Shown here: piece after piece, positions 55,995 to 64,000 of the stretch | Numbering within the stretch: the first letter of the stretch is position 1 | Layout: every line of letters starts with the position of its first letter | Source: Arthrobacter sp. H-02-3 | GTDB taxonomy: Bacteria > Actinomycetota > Actinomycetes > Actinomycetales > Micrococcaceae | Assembly: GCF_003097355.1 (NCBI RefSeq) | Contig: NZ_PYUI01000021.1 | Location: forward strand, 1-64,000 | Direction of reading: 5' to 3' | Length of the DNA stretch: 64,000 nt | The notes under the pieces: generated by a model | The model's input: the letters and a program-made list of their open reading frames with translations, nothing else | The model's database searches: none | Told to the model about the DNA's origin: nothing | Made by a program: the position numbers and the translations under genes

Positions 55995-57686
55995 TTAGCC
56001 CTTCAGCACCCACGCCGCGTTGTTCGGCTGCAGCCAGCCGTCCTCCGCCAGCGGCGCGGCGCTAAGCAGGACCGATCCTGCCGGGAGTTGCACGGGCTCG
56101 GTGCCCATCGCGACGGCGACGAGGAAGTGCTCGTTGCGTTCGCAGATGAGGAGGTTTCCGGCCTCGACCCGCCAGCTGCCGCCGTCGTCCGCGGTGAACA
56201 CCTCGTTGTTCCACAGCTGCCGGCGCAGCTCCAGCGCTGCCTTGGTCAAGTTCAGGGCGGATTCCGGGTCCTGCTGCTGCCGCTCGACGGCAACTGCGCC
56301 CCAGCCTGAGGGGACCGGCAGCCACGGGTCCGCAGCCGGTTCAACCAGCGAGAAGCCGTGGTTCAGTGCAGCATCGCCTGTCCACGGCAGCGGGACGCGG
56401 GCGCCGTCGCGGCAGACTCCGCCGCGGGCCCACATCGGATCCACCCGGGCTTCAGCCGGGACGTCGACCTCGGGCAGGCCGAGCTCCTGGCCCTGGTAGA
56501 GGTACGCGGCGCCGGGCAGTCCGAGCAAAGCCACGAGTGCGGCCCGGGCCCGGACGGCGCCGAGGTCGCCGCCGCCGAACCGGGTGACGGAGCGCACGAT
56601 ATCGTGGTTTTCCAGCGCCCACGTGGGGGCGGCTCCGTGGAGCTGCCGGGCGGCTTCGAGTTCGTTCCCGACGGCGGCCCACGCCTCAGCGTCCCAGCCG
56701 AGTTTCACGAACGCGAACGCGAAGGCCTGCTGCATCTCGTCGGCCCGGGTGTAGCGCGCGGCGCGGGCCGGTTCCAGGTTGACCTCGCCCACCAGCAGGC
56801 GGTGCGGCTCATACTTCTCGGCCAGGGTGCGCCAGCGCCGGTAGACCTCGTGGACGTCCTCCTGGTCCGAGACCTGCGGGTTGGACCGCAGCCCGTCCAC
56901 GACCCCGCCCGTGGAGGGCGAGTCCGGCAGGCCGTCGGCCTTGAACAGCGCATGCGCGACGTCGATGCGCAGCCCGTCCACGCCCTTGTCGAACCAGAAC
57001 CGCAGCACGCCGTCAAAGTAGTCGCCGACTGCGGGATTGCGCCAGTTCCAGTCCGGCTGCCCGGCCGAGAACAGGTGCAGGTACCAGTCCGTGTCCGTGT
57101 CGGAGCCCGGGTTGGCGCGGCTCCAGGCCCGGCCGCCGAACACGCTCTGCCAGTTGTTCGGCGGCACATCGCTGTTTGAAGCGCCGGCGGCTGACCCGCC
57201 CAAGGCGGCGTCCGACGCAGAGCCGGCGCCGCCGTCGTCGGACATGCCCATGGGACCCGGCACAAAGTGAAACATGTCCCGCTCCTGCGAGCCCGGGCCG
57301 GCCGCGAGGGCCGCCTGGAACAGCGGGTGCTCGGAGGAGCAGTGGTTGGGGACGACGTCTAGCAGGATCCGCAGTCCCAGCGCGTGGGCCTGCTCCAGGA
57401 GCGAGTCGAACTGCTCCATGGTGCCGAACAGGGGGTCCACGCCGCAGTAGTCGGCGACGTCGTAGCCCTGGTCCACCTGCGGGGAGGGCTGGAACGGGGT
57501 CATCCAGATGCCGTCGACGCCGAGCGCGGCGATGTACGGGAGCCGGGCGATGAGGCCGGCGAGGTCGCCCACGCCGTCGCCGTCGCCGTCGGCGAAGGAG
57601 CGCGGGTAGACCTCGTAGATGACGGCCGACTGCCACCAGTCGGTGGCGGGCGCGAGGGCGGTCCCCTCAACAAGAGGAGCGCTCAT
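55995..57686 (-). CDS. Glycoside hydrolase family 13 alpha-glucosidase
   Basis: A 563-residue GH13 enzyme: WWQSAVIYEVYPRSFADGDGDGVGDL, DGIWMTPFQPSPQVDQGYDVADY, DVVPNHCS (region I), GLRIDVAHALFK with the nucleophile Asp, LLVGEVNLEP with the acid Glu, and ALENHDIVRSVTRFGGG with the stabilising Asp. LYQGQELGLPEVD follows. It lacks a signal peptide and so acts on imported sugar. Its ATG overlaps the permease stop (ATGA). It is last in the lacI-SBP-permease operon and should split the transported alpha-glucoside. The insert at residues 150-175 is Ser/Ala/Gly-rich. Confidence 0.9.
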   Translation of the reverse strand: MSAPLVEGTALAPATDWWQSAVIYEVYPRSFADGDGDGVGDLAGLIARLPYIAALGVDGIWMTPFQPSPQVDQGYDVADYCGVDPLFGTMEQFDSLLEQAHALGLRILLDVVPNHCSSEHPLFQAALAAGPGSQERDMFHFVPGPMGMSDDGGAGSASDAALGGSAAGASNSDVPPNNWQSVFGGRAWSRANPGSDTDTDWYLHLFSAGQPDWNWRNPAVGDYFDGVLRFWFDKGVDGLRIDVAHALFKADGLPDSPSTGGVVDGLRSNPQVSDQEDVHEVYRRWRTLAEKYEPHRLLVGEVNLEPARAARYTRADEMQQAFAFAFVKLGWDAEAWAAVGNELEAARQLHGAAPTWALENHDIVRSVTRFGGGDLGAVRARAALVALLGLPGAAYLYQGQELGLPEVDVPAEARVDPMWARGGVCRDGARVPLPWTGDAALNHGFSLVEPAADPWLPVPSGWGAVAVERQQQDPESALNLTKAALELRRQLWNNEVFTADDGGSWRVEAGNLLICERNEHFLVAVAMGTEPVQLPAGSVLLSAAPLAEDGWLQPNNAAWVLKG

Positions 57687-58636
57687 TTGCTCGCGCCCGC
57701 GGTGAGGCCTTCGACGATCCGCCGCTGGAAGATCAGCACCATAATCACCAACGGTACGGTGACGATCACGCCGGCGGCCATCTGTTCGCCGAAGGGCGCC
57801 TGGAATTCGGTGGCACCGGTGAACTTGGAGATCGCGACCGTGGCGGTCTGGATCCGGGGGTCGTTGATCATGGACAGCGCGATGATGAACTCGTTCCAGC
57901 TGTGGATGAAGGTCAGGATCGCGGTGGTGAAGACGCCCGGCGCGGCGAGCGGCAGCAGGACCCGGCGGAACGCCTGCCACTTGGTGCAGCCGTCGATCAT
58001 GGCGGCTTCCTCGAGGTCGAACGGCAGGGCCTTCATGAAGGTGGTGAGGTTCCAGACGGCCAGCGGGATCGCGAAGGACAGGCTGGGGACGATCATCGCC
58101 TGGTAGGTGTTGATCCAGCCGAGGTCCGTGAAGAGGCGCAGCAGCGGCACCACCACGGCGATGCCGGGGAACATCGAGGTCGCGATGATAACTCCCAGGA
58201 TCACCGACTTGAAGCGGAAGTTCAGCCGCGAGATCGCGTAGGCCGCGAAGACCCCGAGCAGCAGGGCGAACACCGTGGTGGTGCCGGCCACGATCAGGGA
58301 GTTCAGCAGGGCCTGGCCGAACATGGTGGAGCCGTCGAACACCTTGGCGTAGTTCTCCAGCGAGAACGGGGCCGGCAGCAGGGTGTTGTCGAAAATGTCG
58401 GCGGTGCGGCGGAGGCTAGAGACCAGCATCCAGTAGAACGGGGCCAGACAGTAGGCGAAGATCAGCGCCAGGCCCACGTACACCGAGTAGGAGCGCCACG
58501 TGCGCTGCTTTTTCGGTTTGCCTGTTTTCGGTTTGCCGGAGCGGCCGACGGCGGCGCTCGCGCCGGGCGTGCCGGCACCGGATGCGCCTGAGGCGCCGGA
58601 GTCTTTGGCGGCGTTGCGGAGGTCGGAGATGGTCAT
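57683..58636 (-). CDS. Sugar ABC transporter permease (MalG-like)
   Basis: A 317-residue permease with six helices. After an N-terminal Gly/Ala/Lys extension (about 45 residues) come YVGLALIFAYCLAPFYWMLVSSL, LLNSLIVAGTTTVFALLLGVFAAYAI, VIIATSMFPGIAVVVPLLRLF and the EAA loop EEAAMIDGCTKWQAFRRVLLPLAAPG, which contacts the ATPase. Overlaps both the preceding and following genes by four bases (ATGA). Confidence 0.92.
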   Translation of the reverse strand: MTISDLRNAAKDSGASGASGAGTPGASAAVGRSGKPKTGKPKKQRTWRSYSVYVGLALIFAYCLAPFYWMLVSSLRRTADIFDNTLLPAPFSLENYAKVFDGSTMFGQALLNSLIVAGTTTVFALLLGVFAAYAISRLNFRFKSVILGVIIATSMFPGIAVVVPLLRLFTDLGWINTYQAMIVPSLSFAIPLAVWNLTTFMKALPFDLEEAAMIDGCTKWQAFRRVLLPLAAPGVFTTAILTFIHSWNEFIIALSMINDPRIQTATVAISKFTGATEFQAPFGEQMAAGVIVTVPLVIMVLIFQRRIVEGLTAGASK

Positions 58637-59685
58637 CGGGTGGCCTCGGCCTTCTGGGTGCGGGTTGCCTTAGTGCGGGACTTCTTCGAGATCAGCTTCA
58701 GTTCCTTGGCACCGGTGACGTCGGCGCCGAGCACCTTGACGAACACGATCGCGACGACGGCGACGTACAAGAAGAGCATGATCGCGAACGCGGAGGCGGA
58801 GCCGTAGCGGAGCTGGTTGGATTCATCCCACGCCAACATGGAGAGGGTTTCCACGGATTCCTTGCCGGGGCCGATCAGCACGAAGGGGAGGTCGAACATG
58901 CGCAGCGCGTCGAGCATGCGGAACAGCACGGCTACCAGCAAGGTGGGCTTGACCAGGGGAAGCGTGATGGAGCCGAGCTGGCGCCACCAGCCGGCGCCGT
59001 CGATCTTGGCCGCCTCATAGACTTCGCCGGGGATGACCTGCATGCCGGCGAGGACCAGGAGGCCTATGAACGGGGCGGTCTTCCAGACTTCGGCGATGAT
59101 GATGGCCGCGCGGGAGGCGTTGCCCTCGGCGGTCCAGAGGATTTCGCTGCCCAGCAGGGTGTTGGCGATGCCGTCGGACTGGAAGATCCAGCGCCACAGC
59201 AGGCCGGACACGGCGGTGGGCACAGCCCAGGGGACCAGGATGCTGGCGCGCAGGAAGGACCGGCCGCGGAAGGCGCGGTTCATGGCGAGGGCCAGGCAGA
59301 GGCCCAGCACGGTCTCGAGGAACACGGTGGTGAGGGTGAAGAAGGTGGTGTTGCCGAGGGCGTTGAGGAAGCGCCGACCGGTTTCGCCCACGAAGAGGTC
59401 GGCGTAGTTGGCCAGGCCCACGAAGGATTCGACGTCGGCCACGAAGCCGTCCGCGTCCAGTCCGGATTCGGCGCGGTAGAGGGACTGGTGCACTGCGGCG
59501 AGCAGCGGGTACACGATCACCAGGGCCAGCACCAGGAGGGTGGGGGAGAGCAGCAGCGCGGCCATGCGGCCTTCGCCGGGAGTGCGGTTGCCGCGGTGGC
59601 CGCGTTTGCGCGGGCTGGCTGGGCTGGCTGTTTGCGGCGTGCCGGGCTGCGCGCCGGCGGGCGGGGCGGTCGTCGTCGTCGTCAT
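58633..59685 (-). CDS. Sugar ABC transporter permease (MalF-like)
   Basis: A 350-residue permease. A Thr/Pro-rich N-terminus is followed by LLLSPTLLVLALVIVYPLLAAVHQSL, FFTLTTVFLETVLGLCLALAMNRAF, AWAVPTAVSGLLW-like segments and the EAA-type loop GEVYEAAKIDGAGWWRQLGSITLPLVKP. Together with the MalG-like protein it forms the membrane channel. No ATPase gene is in the operon, so a shared MsiK-type ATPase elsewhere is likely. Confidence 0.92.
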   Translation of the reverse strand: MTTTTTAPPAGAQPGTPQTASPASPRKRGHRGNRTPGEGRMAALLLSPTLLVLALVIVYPLLAAVHQSLYRAESGLDADGFVADVESFVGLANYADLFVGETGRRFLNALGNTTFFTLTTVFLETVLGLCLALAMNRAFRGRSFLRASILVPWAVPTAVSGLLWRWIFQSDGIANTLLGSEILWTAEGNASRAAIIIAEVWKTAPFIGLLVLAGMQVIPGEVYEAAKIDGAGWWRQLGSITLPLVKPTLLVAVLFRMLDALRMFDLPFVLIGPGKESVETLSMLAWDESNQLRYGSASAFAIMLFLYVAVVAIVFVKVLGADVTGAKELKLISKKSRTKATRTQKAEATR

Positions 59686-59712
59686 TCTGGGAACCTCACT
59701 GGGGTTGCAGCT

Positions 59713-59746
59713 GCCGGGCCGGCCGGGGTGAACCGGCCGGCCCGGC
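59713..59746 (-). promoter_or_regulatory. Intercistronic hairpin between SBP and permease genes
   Basis: A perfect 14-bp GC-only stem (GCCGGGCCGGCCGG with its complement) around GGTGAA lies between the binding-protein stop and the permease start. Such hairpins let part of the transcripts stop or be protected after the binding-protein gene, giving more binding protein than permease. Confidence 0.7.
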
Positions 59747-59767
59747 TGGTGCTCGAATAGTCCGGAA

Positions 59768-61090
59768 TTACTTGGCGGAGAGCTCGGTGAGCTTGGCCTG
59801 CATGTCGTTCAGGGCCGTGTCCGTGTCCTTCTTGCCGGTGATGGCCGCGTACGCCTCTTCCTGGATCGCCTTGGTGGTGGCGCCGTACTGGACCACCTTG
59901 GGCCGGGGCTGGGCGTTGTTCAGCGAGGTCAGCAGGGTGGGGAAGAACGGGCGCTTGGCCACGACGGCGGGATCCGCGAACAGGGACGCGTACACCGGGG
60001 CGCGGGAGGACAAGGCCAGGCGCTTCTGCGCCTGCTCCTCGCTGGTGAAGAACTTGACGAACTCCAAGGCTGTGGCCTTGTTCGCGGTGAACGGCGAGAT
60101 GGCGAGGCTGCGGCCGCCGAGGGTGGAGACGCCGGGGCCGTCGGTGCCCGGGATGGAGGTGATGCCGAACTTTCCGGCCACCTTGCTGGAGCCGTCCGTG
60201 GCGCTCAGGGAGGCGTGCAGGAAGGGCCAGTTGCGCATGAAGACCAGCTTGCCGTCCTGGAACGCGCGGCGGCCCTGCTCTTCGAGGTAGGTGATGGCAT
60301 CGGAGGGGAAGAGCCCGTCCTTGAAGCCGTCCACCAGCAGGTTTAGGCCAGCCTTGGCTTCGGGGGTGTTGACGGTGGGTTTGCCCTCGGCGTCCACCAC
60401 GGTGCCGCCGGCGGAGGCCACGGCCTCGGAGAAGTTGACCGTGAGGGCCTCGTTCTTGTCGAACTGGCCGGCGTAGCATGACATGCCGGCGGCTTCCGGG
60501 AGGGCCAGGATGGCCTTGCAGGCGGTCTTCATTTCGTCCCAGGTCTTGGGCGGGGCGGCGATGCCGGCGGCCTTGAGCAGGTCCGAGCGGAAGTAGAACA
60601 GCGCGCCGTCGGTGTAATACGGGGCGCCCACCAGGGTGTCCCGGTACGTCGCGGCGTTGACGGTGGCGGGGATCATCTTGTCCGTGGGGATCGCGTCCGC
60701 GGGCAGCGGCAGAATCCACTTGTTGGCGGCGAACTCGGAGGTCCAGACGACGTCCAGGTTCAGCACGCTGAAGGTGTCCGACTTGATCTGGGCGTTCTGG
60801 ATGAGCTGCTGGCGCTGCTGGTCCGCGGAGTCCGGCAGTTCGATGAACGTGACCTTCTCCTCCGGGTGGGCGGCGTTCCATTCCTCGATGCTCTTGTTCG
60901 CGGCGCCGGAGGCATCGCGGTTGGAGACATAGTTGATGGGGCCCTTGCCCTCGAAGGACGCGGCGGCGGCCTTCGGGGCGCTCTTCGCATCCGTGGCGGT
61001 CCCGCCGCAGCCGGTGAGGGCGACGGCGGCGACGGCCAGGGATGCGGTGGTGGCGAGAAGAGTCTGCCAGGTGCGGCGGCGCTGCCTCAT
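59768..61090 (-). CDS. Extracellular sugar-binding lipoprotein of ABC transporter
   Basis: A 440-residue family 1 solute-binding protein. The signal peptide has the lipobox VALTGC with the Cys near residue 28. The mature part includes INYVSNRDASGAANKSIEEWNAAHPEEKVTFIELP, DVVWTSEFAANKWI, WDEMKTACKAI, and FMRNWPFLHASL. It binds a sugar, presumably an alpha-glucoside, and delivers it to the two permeases downstream. AAGGAGCAACAC precedes the ATG. The first structural gene after lacI. Confidence 0.92.
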   Translation of the reverse strand: MRQRRRTWQTLLATTASLAVAAVALTGCGGTATDAKSAPKAAAASFEGKGPINYVSNRDASGAANKSIEEWNAAHPEEKVTFIELPDSADQQRQQLIQNAQIKSDTFSVLNLDVVWTSEFAANKWILPLPADAIPTDKMIPATVNAATYRDTLVGAPYYTDGALFYFRSDLLKAAGIAAPPKTWDEMKTACKAILALPEAAGMSCYAGQFDKNEALTVNFSEAVASAGGTVVDAEGKPTVNTPEAKAGLNLLVDGFKDGLFPSDAITYLEEQGRRAFQDGKLVFMRNWPFLHASLSATDGSSKVAGKFGITSIPGTDGPGVSTLGGRSLAISPFTANKATALEFVKFFTSEEQAQKRLALSSRAPVYASLFADPAVVAKRPFFPTLLTSLNNAQPRPKVVQYGATTKAIQEEAYAAITGKKDTDTALNDMQAKLTELSAK

Positions 61091-61253
61091 GTGTTGCTCC
61101 TTGTTTCTTGGGTTTGTGCGAAGTGGGTGGTGCGGGTCGTTTGGTGCATGCGGAATCGCGGCGAGTCGCCTGATGGCACGGGGGAGTGCCGGCGGTCGCC
61201 GTGGGTGGTGGTGTTTGGGGTGTTGGCTAGCTGACCAGGACTTGGTCGCCGGC

Positions 61254-62276
61254 TTATTCGCCGGGCGGGGCCGGGGTTACCGGTGTTGGACTGGGCGGCA
61301 CGGAACCCGGGGGTGCGGTGGAGCCGCGCTCGATCAGCCGGTGCGGCATGATCTTCGGCCCCAGGTCGCGGGAGCGGAGCAGCTTCTTCACGGCCATCCG
61401 TCCCATGTCCTCGAGCGGCTGGGCCATCGTGCTCAGTGGCGGGTTTACGTGCAAGGAGGTGGAAGTGTTGTCGAAGCCGAGGACGGAGACGTCTTCCGGC
61501 ACCCGGAGCCCGCGGCGCTGCAGTTCATTGACGGCGGCGGCACCCATCTCGTCGCTCATCGCGAAGATCGCGGTGAGCCCGGGTTCCTGCTGCAGCAGTT
61601 CGTCCGTGCCGGCGGCGCCGCTTTCGTAGAAGAAGCTGCCGGTGGCGGTCACGGGGGTGCAGCCGGCTTCGGCCATGGCACGGAGGTAGCCTCGTTCCCG
61701 GGGCTGGGCAACATAGATCGACGCCGGGTCTCCGGTGAGGAGGCCGATGCGCCGGTGGCCGAGCCGCAGCAGATGACGGGTCGCGTCATAGGCTGCTTGC
61801 TCGTCGTCGATGGCCACGCTGGGCGAGCCGGACTTGTCACTGATGGCGACGGAAATGATCGGGACGTTGGGCCCCAGCAGTTGCCTCGTCTCCGGCGTGA
61901 TCACCGCGGAGATAAGGATGACGCCGGCGGCCCGGTAGGTGCGCAGCGTCCGCAGGTAGCCGGCGATGTAGGCCGATTTGGCACCGGTGCGGCCGAGCAT
62001 TACCGCGTAGCCGCGTTCCTGGGCTTCCTCCTCCACGCCCTGCATGACCTGGGAGGCCAAGGCGTCGGACACCATGGGTGCGAGCAGCCCGATCACAGAC
62101 GTCTGCCGAGTCTTGAGGCCCCGGGCAAGGTAGTCCGTTTCGTAGCTGAGGCTCTTGACCGCAGTTTCGACGCGTTCGCGGGTCTCGTCCGAGTAGCCCA
62201 CCAGCCCGTTGACAACCCGGGAGACCGTGGCCGGGGAGACGCCGGCGTGCTTGGCGACATCGCGAATGGTGACCAC
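61254..62276 (-). CDS. LacI-family transcriptional regulator
   Basis: A 340-residue repressor starting at a GTG with GGAGGAGGAA upstream. The N-terminal HTH is VTIRDVAKHAGVSPATVSRVVNG and the hinge region is SDETRERVETAVKSLSYETDYLARGLKTRQT. The periplasmic-binding-like ligand domain runs through VIGLLAPMVSDALA, VAIDDEQAAYDATRHLLRLGHRRIGLLTG and FAMSDEMGAAAVNELQRRGLRVPEDVSVLGFDN. It is the first gene of the alpha-glucoside operon and is expected to bind the repeats just upstream and to respond to the sugar. Confidence 0.94.
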   Translation of the reverse strand: MVTIRDVAKHAGVSPATVSRVVNGLVGYSDETRERVETAVKSLSYETDYLARGLKTRQTSVIGLLAPMVSDALASQVMQGVEEEAQERGYAVMLGRTGAKSAYIAGYLRTLRTYRAAGVILISAVITPETRQLLGPNVPIISVAISDKSGSPSVAIDDEQAAYDATRHLLRLGHRRIGLLTGDPASIYVAQPRERGYLRAMAEAGCTPVTATGSFFYESGAAGTDELLQQEPGLTAIFAMSDEMGAAAVNELQRRGLRVPEDVSVLGFDNTSTSLHVNPPLSTMAQPLEDMGRMAVKKLLRSRDLGPKIMPHRLIERGSTAPPGSVPPSPTPVTPAPPGE

Positions 62277-62326
62277 TGTTCCTCCTCCGGGGTGTCTGTT
62301 TTCGGCTGCTAGGTGCGCTACGTAAT

Positions 62327-62370
62327 CGGTTTCGGAAAACGGTTTACGTAAACGGTTTCGTTCGGTTCAG
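62327..62370. promoter_or_regulatory. Cluster of LacI-type operator half-sites
   Basis: CGGTTTCG (62327), CGGTTTACG (62340), CGGTTTCG (62353) and CGGTTCAG (62363) are arranged head to tail with a 13-, 13- and 10-base step. Within them GTTTACGTAAAC (62342-62353) is a perfect 12-bp palindrome. A related CGTAAACGG follows at about 62410. The position upstream of lacI suits autoregulation. Confidence 0.65.
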
Positions 62371-63162
62371 GTTCAACAGTAGGGGGTGCGTGCGGGATCG
62401 CGTTGCGTTTCGTAAACGGGGGCAGTCATGGAACCGATCATGCGGTATGGCGCGCCCAGAGTCTGAGGCTCTGGGCGTGGCCGATGGCGTCACATCATTT
62501 CGGAATGGCCGGCCACTCGCCGGGGTGGCCGCTTCAAGTGTGCATGCCGAGACAAGTGGCGCTGCGACAGCGAAATTGCTCCGGTCGAGGCGGATCCAAA
62601 CGCGCCGTTAGAATTTCCAACTGGCCCTTCCGAGACCGCCGGGCGGGGTCCATTAGGCGATGCCTATTGAAGACCGACGACGGTTTCACGGTCGCCCTTG
62701 GATCCTTTGCAAAATTGGAAGATGCCGACACCGAGCCGACACTGATAGGGGGCGCGCGAGGATCATTCTTCAGCACCGCCAGACATGCAAACAGCTGGTT
62801 CCGAGATTGCGTGGGGACGCGACTGCGGAAACTCACTACGAAGTTGTGTTTAGCCGTCGGGATCGTGAGTCCGAGATGCCCGCCATTTCATCAGTTCAAA
62901 TGAGTCGGTCAGCAACGCGAAAGCGATGACTGTACAGCTCAAGTCGCGGTGCAGAACACCAGGCAACTGGTGCATCATTCAGTTCTGTCATATAGGGACA
63001 TTCTCAAAAGGGGGAGCCAGCCTCAGTCTTTGGACTGACTGGAATCGTGTGGCGAGTATTCCTCGCCGCCAGCGGCCGCGCCATGTCCGAGAATGCATTA
63101 TCAACACGCACAGCCATCTCGGCCTCCGCATGAGGACGCTTCCGGCCATACATAATGACCCC
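62371..63162. other. Intergenic region, lower GC, no supported gene
   Basis: About 790 bases between the lacI control region and the HamA-like gene. Overlapping frames of 60-166 codons exist on both strands, but none shows a recognisable motif or consistent codon choice. Base composition becomes less GC-rich towards the right, which fits the left border of an acquired segment. Confidence 0.45.
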
Positions 63163-63957
63163 ATGGAGGGAATCAGTGCGGTGGCGAGTGGCGATACTGC
63201 TGTACTCGTAGTGGAGCACGTCTCGGACGAATTGAAGGAGCTCCTCCGACAACGGCTCGCCGCCTTCTGCTTCGGAGCTGTGGAGGTCGAACTGGACTCT
63301 GACTATTACTCCTTCGAAGCCACGATTACCGAGTTGCTCACACGATTTGATAGCAAGCCAAAAGCCACCAAAATCGGCATGGTCGGAGAATTAGTCGTCC
63401 ATGTCCTGATGCCAAGCTCACACCCCTCCTTGTCCAGTTCCGCAATCTACTTCAACAAGGAAGAGCGCAGCATCAAGAAGGGTTTCGACCTCACGTTCCA
63501 CGAAGGAACCAAGGCGATCTGGTATGGAGAGGTCAAGTCCGGTCATGTCAAGGACAACGAATCCGCCGACGACAAGTCATCCTCCCTGCTCATGACGGCC
63601 GCGGCGGACGTTGCGGGGAAGCTAAGTCACGATGCCCAACGTTCCCGGTGGGACGCAGCCGTCTACGACGCGGGCCTCACTTTGGAATCAAGCCAAGCGA
63701 AGACGGTCAAGGCCTTGCTGCGAAGCGATGCACGGGTTATCGCGACCGGAACACAGATCAAGAAAAACGTGGTGCTAGCCGCAACAGTTGTTCACTCGGT
63801 TGGCCATTGCCGAGTGTCAGTCGAAGCAACGGCTGGCGTCGCCGAGGAGATCGTCAACAGCAAGCGGTTTGATGCCACACGGATCCTGGTGATTCAACAA
63901 GAAGAGCTCGAAACCATAATGAGTTACCTAAGGTCGGAAGTGGCTGCTGATGCCTGA
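63163..63957 (+). CDS. hamA: HamA-like (DUF1837) nuclease, probable Hachiman antiphage component
   Basis: A 264-residue protein. The core reads ATKIGMVGELVVHVLM, FNKEERSIKKGFDLTFHEG and IWYGEVKSGHVKDN. That is a PD-(D/E)xK-type nuclease arrangement (Glu in GELVVH, Asp in GFDLTF, ExK in GEVKSG) as described for HamA. A helical second half ends MSYLRSEVAADA. In Hachiman, HamA is held inactive by the helicase HamB until damaged or phage DNA is met. The start at 63163 is chosen by homology; ATG 63130 and the frame opening at 62926 are alternatives. Codon use is less GC-biased than in the rest of the window. Its stop lies inside the start of the next gene. Confidence 0.72.
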   Translation: MEGISAVASGDTAVLVVEHVSDELKELLRQRLAAFCFGAVEVELDSDYYSFEATITELLTRFDSKPKATKIGMVGELVVHVLMPSSHPSLSSSAIYFNKEERSIKKGFDLTFHEGTKAIWYGEVKSGHVKDNESADDKSSSLLMTAAADVAGKLSHDAQRSRWDAAVYDAGLTLESSQAKTVKALLRSDARVIATGTQIKKNVVLAATVVHSVGHCRVSVEATAGVAEEIVNSKRFDATRILVIQQEELETIMSYLRSEVAADA

Positions 63958-64000
63958 GCCGACAGAGATCACGATCGCAAAACTCCGATATAGATCAAAT
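63950..64000 (+). CDS. 5' end of next gene, probably hamB helicase, truncated by window edge
   Basis: An ATG at 63950 overlaps the HamA-like stop by eight bases and opens a frame of 17 codons (MPEPTEITIAKLRYRSN) to the edge. Nothing in these residues identifies it. In Hachiman systems hamB follows hamA directly, so this is the expected place for it. Confidence 0.45.
   Translation, partial: MPEPTEITIAKLRYRSN

Noticed and set aside
62403..62903. 166-codon frame before the HamA-like gene
   Set aside because: No motif, no ribosome binding site, mixed codon use, and competing frames of similar length on both strands.

Overview
The window reads as chromosomal DNA of a high-GC actinobacterium, most likely an Arthrobacter/Pseudarthrobacter-type member of the Micrococcaceae. 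The indications are strong G/C bias at third codon positions, a DUF222/HNH (13E12-type) gene at the left edge, an Rpf-LysM resuscitation factor, a UvrA-like excinuclease paired with a type 2 adenine deaminase, and binding-protein-dependent sugar uptake with no ATPase gene in the operon. No rRNA, tRNA or CRISPR array was seen. About 58 intact or partial genes are called, along with several relics.

Left part (1-29 kb), mostly housekeeping and accessory single genes: DUF222/HNH (cut by the edge), DUF2071, DUF1622, an SDR epimerase, a Pyr_excise-like protein, rpf, a uvrA-like gene, adenine deaminase, an aldo/keto reductase, a SulP permease with STAS domain, an unusual fusion of a winged helix, a histone-H1-like linker and a CBM-like domain, an alpha/beta hydrolase, a proline-rich peptide, an oligo-1,6-glucosidase, MscS, a tandem pair of paralogous lipoproteins, YegP/DUF1508, acylphosphatase, a recQ helicase broken by one extra base in a G6 run, a cupin, a diacylglycerol-kinase-like protein, a truncated methyltransferase next to a 96-bp inverted-repeat element, an MFS exporter, and a divergent group-2 sigma factor whose -10-recognition residues differ from RpoD.

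Centre (29.3-42.7 kb), the most interesting block. It is an amine-catabolism island: APC permease (interrupted by an in-frame amber codon), cytochrome P450, 3Fe-4S ferredoxin, ferredoxin reductase, a glutamine-synthetase-like gamma-glutamyl ligase, a leaderless SBP_bac_3-fold protein and two class-I gamma-glutamyl hydrolases, with start/stop overlaps through the last four genes, ending at a strong terminator. Opposite lie a GntR/FadR regulator translationally coupled to a Cache-domain protein, and divergent from these a succinate-semialdehyde-type dehydrogenase. The set looks like a Puu-style (gamma-glutamylated) route in which a three-component P450 makes the first attack on a secondary or cyclic amine. 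The block lies between two 39-bp direct repeats (38/39 identical), and its left flank carries a relic of the 3' end of the DUF1275 gene found near its right end.

Right part (43-64 kb): SnoaL-like, PhzF and VOC proteins, a two-TM K+ channel, a PrmC-like methyltransferase, an amino-acid module (ThDP enzyme, AsnC regulator, aminotransferase, APC permease), an accessory patch (unrecognised protein with a calcium-loop motif, palindromic repeat, gene fragment, hydrolase), and an alpha-glucoside operon lacI-SBP-permease-permease-GH13. The right edge has lower GC and holds a HamA-like (DUF1837) nuclease overlapping the start of another gene. This is probably the beginning of a Hachiman (hamAB) antiphage system.
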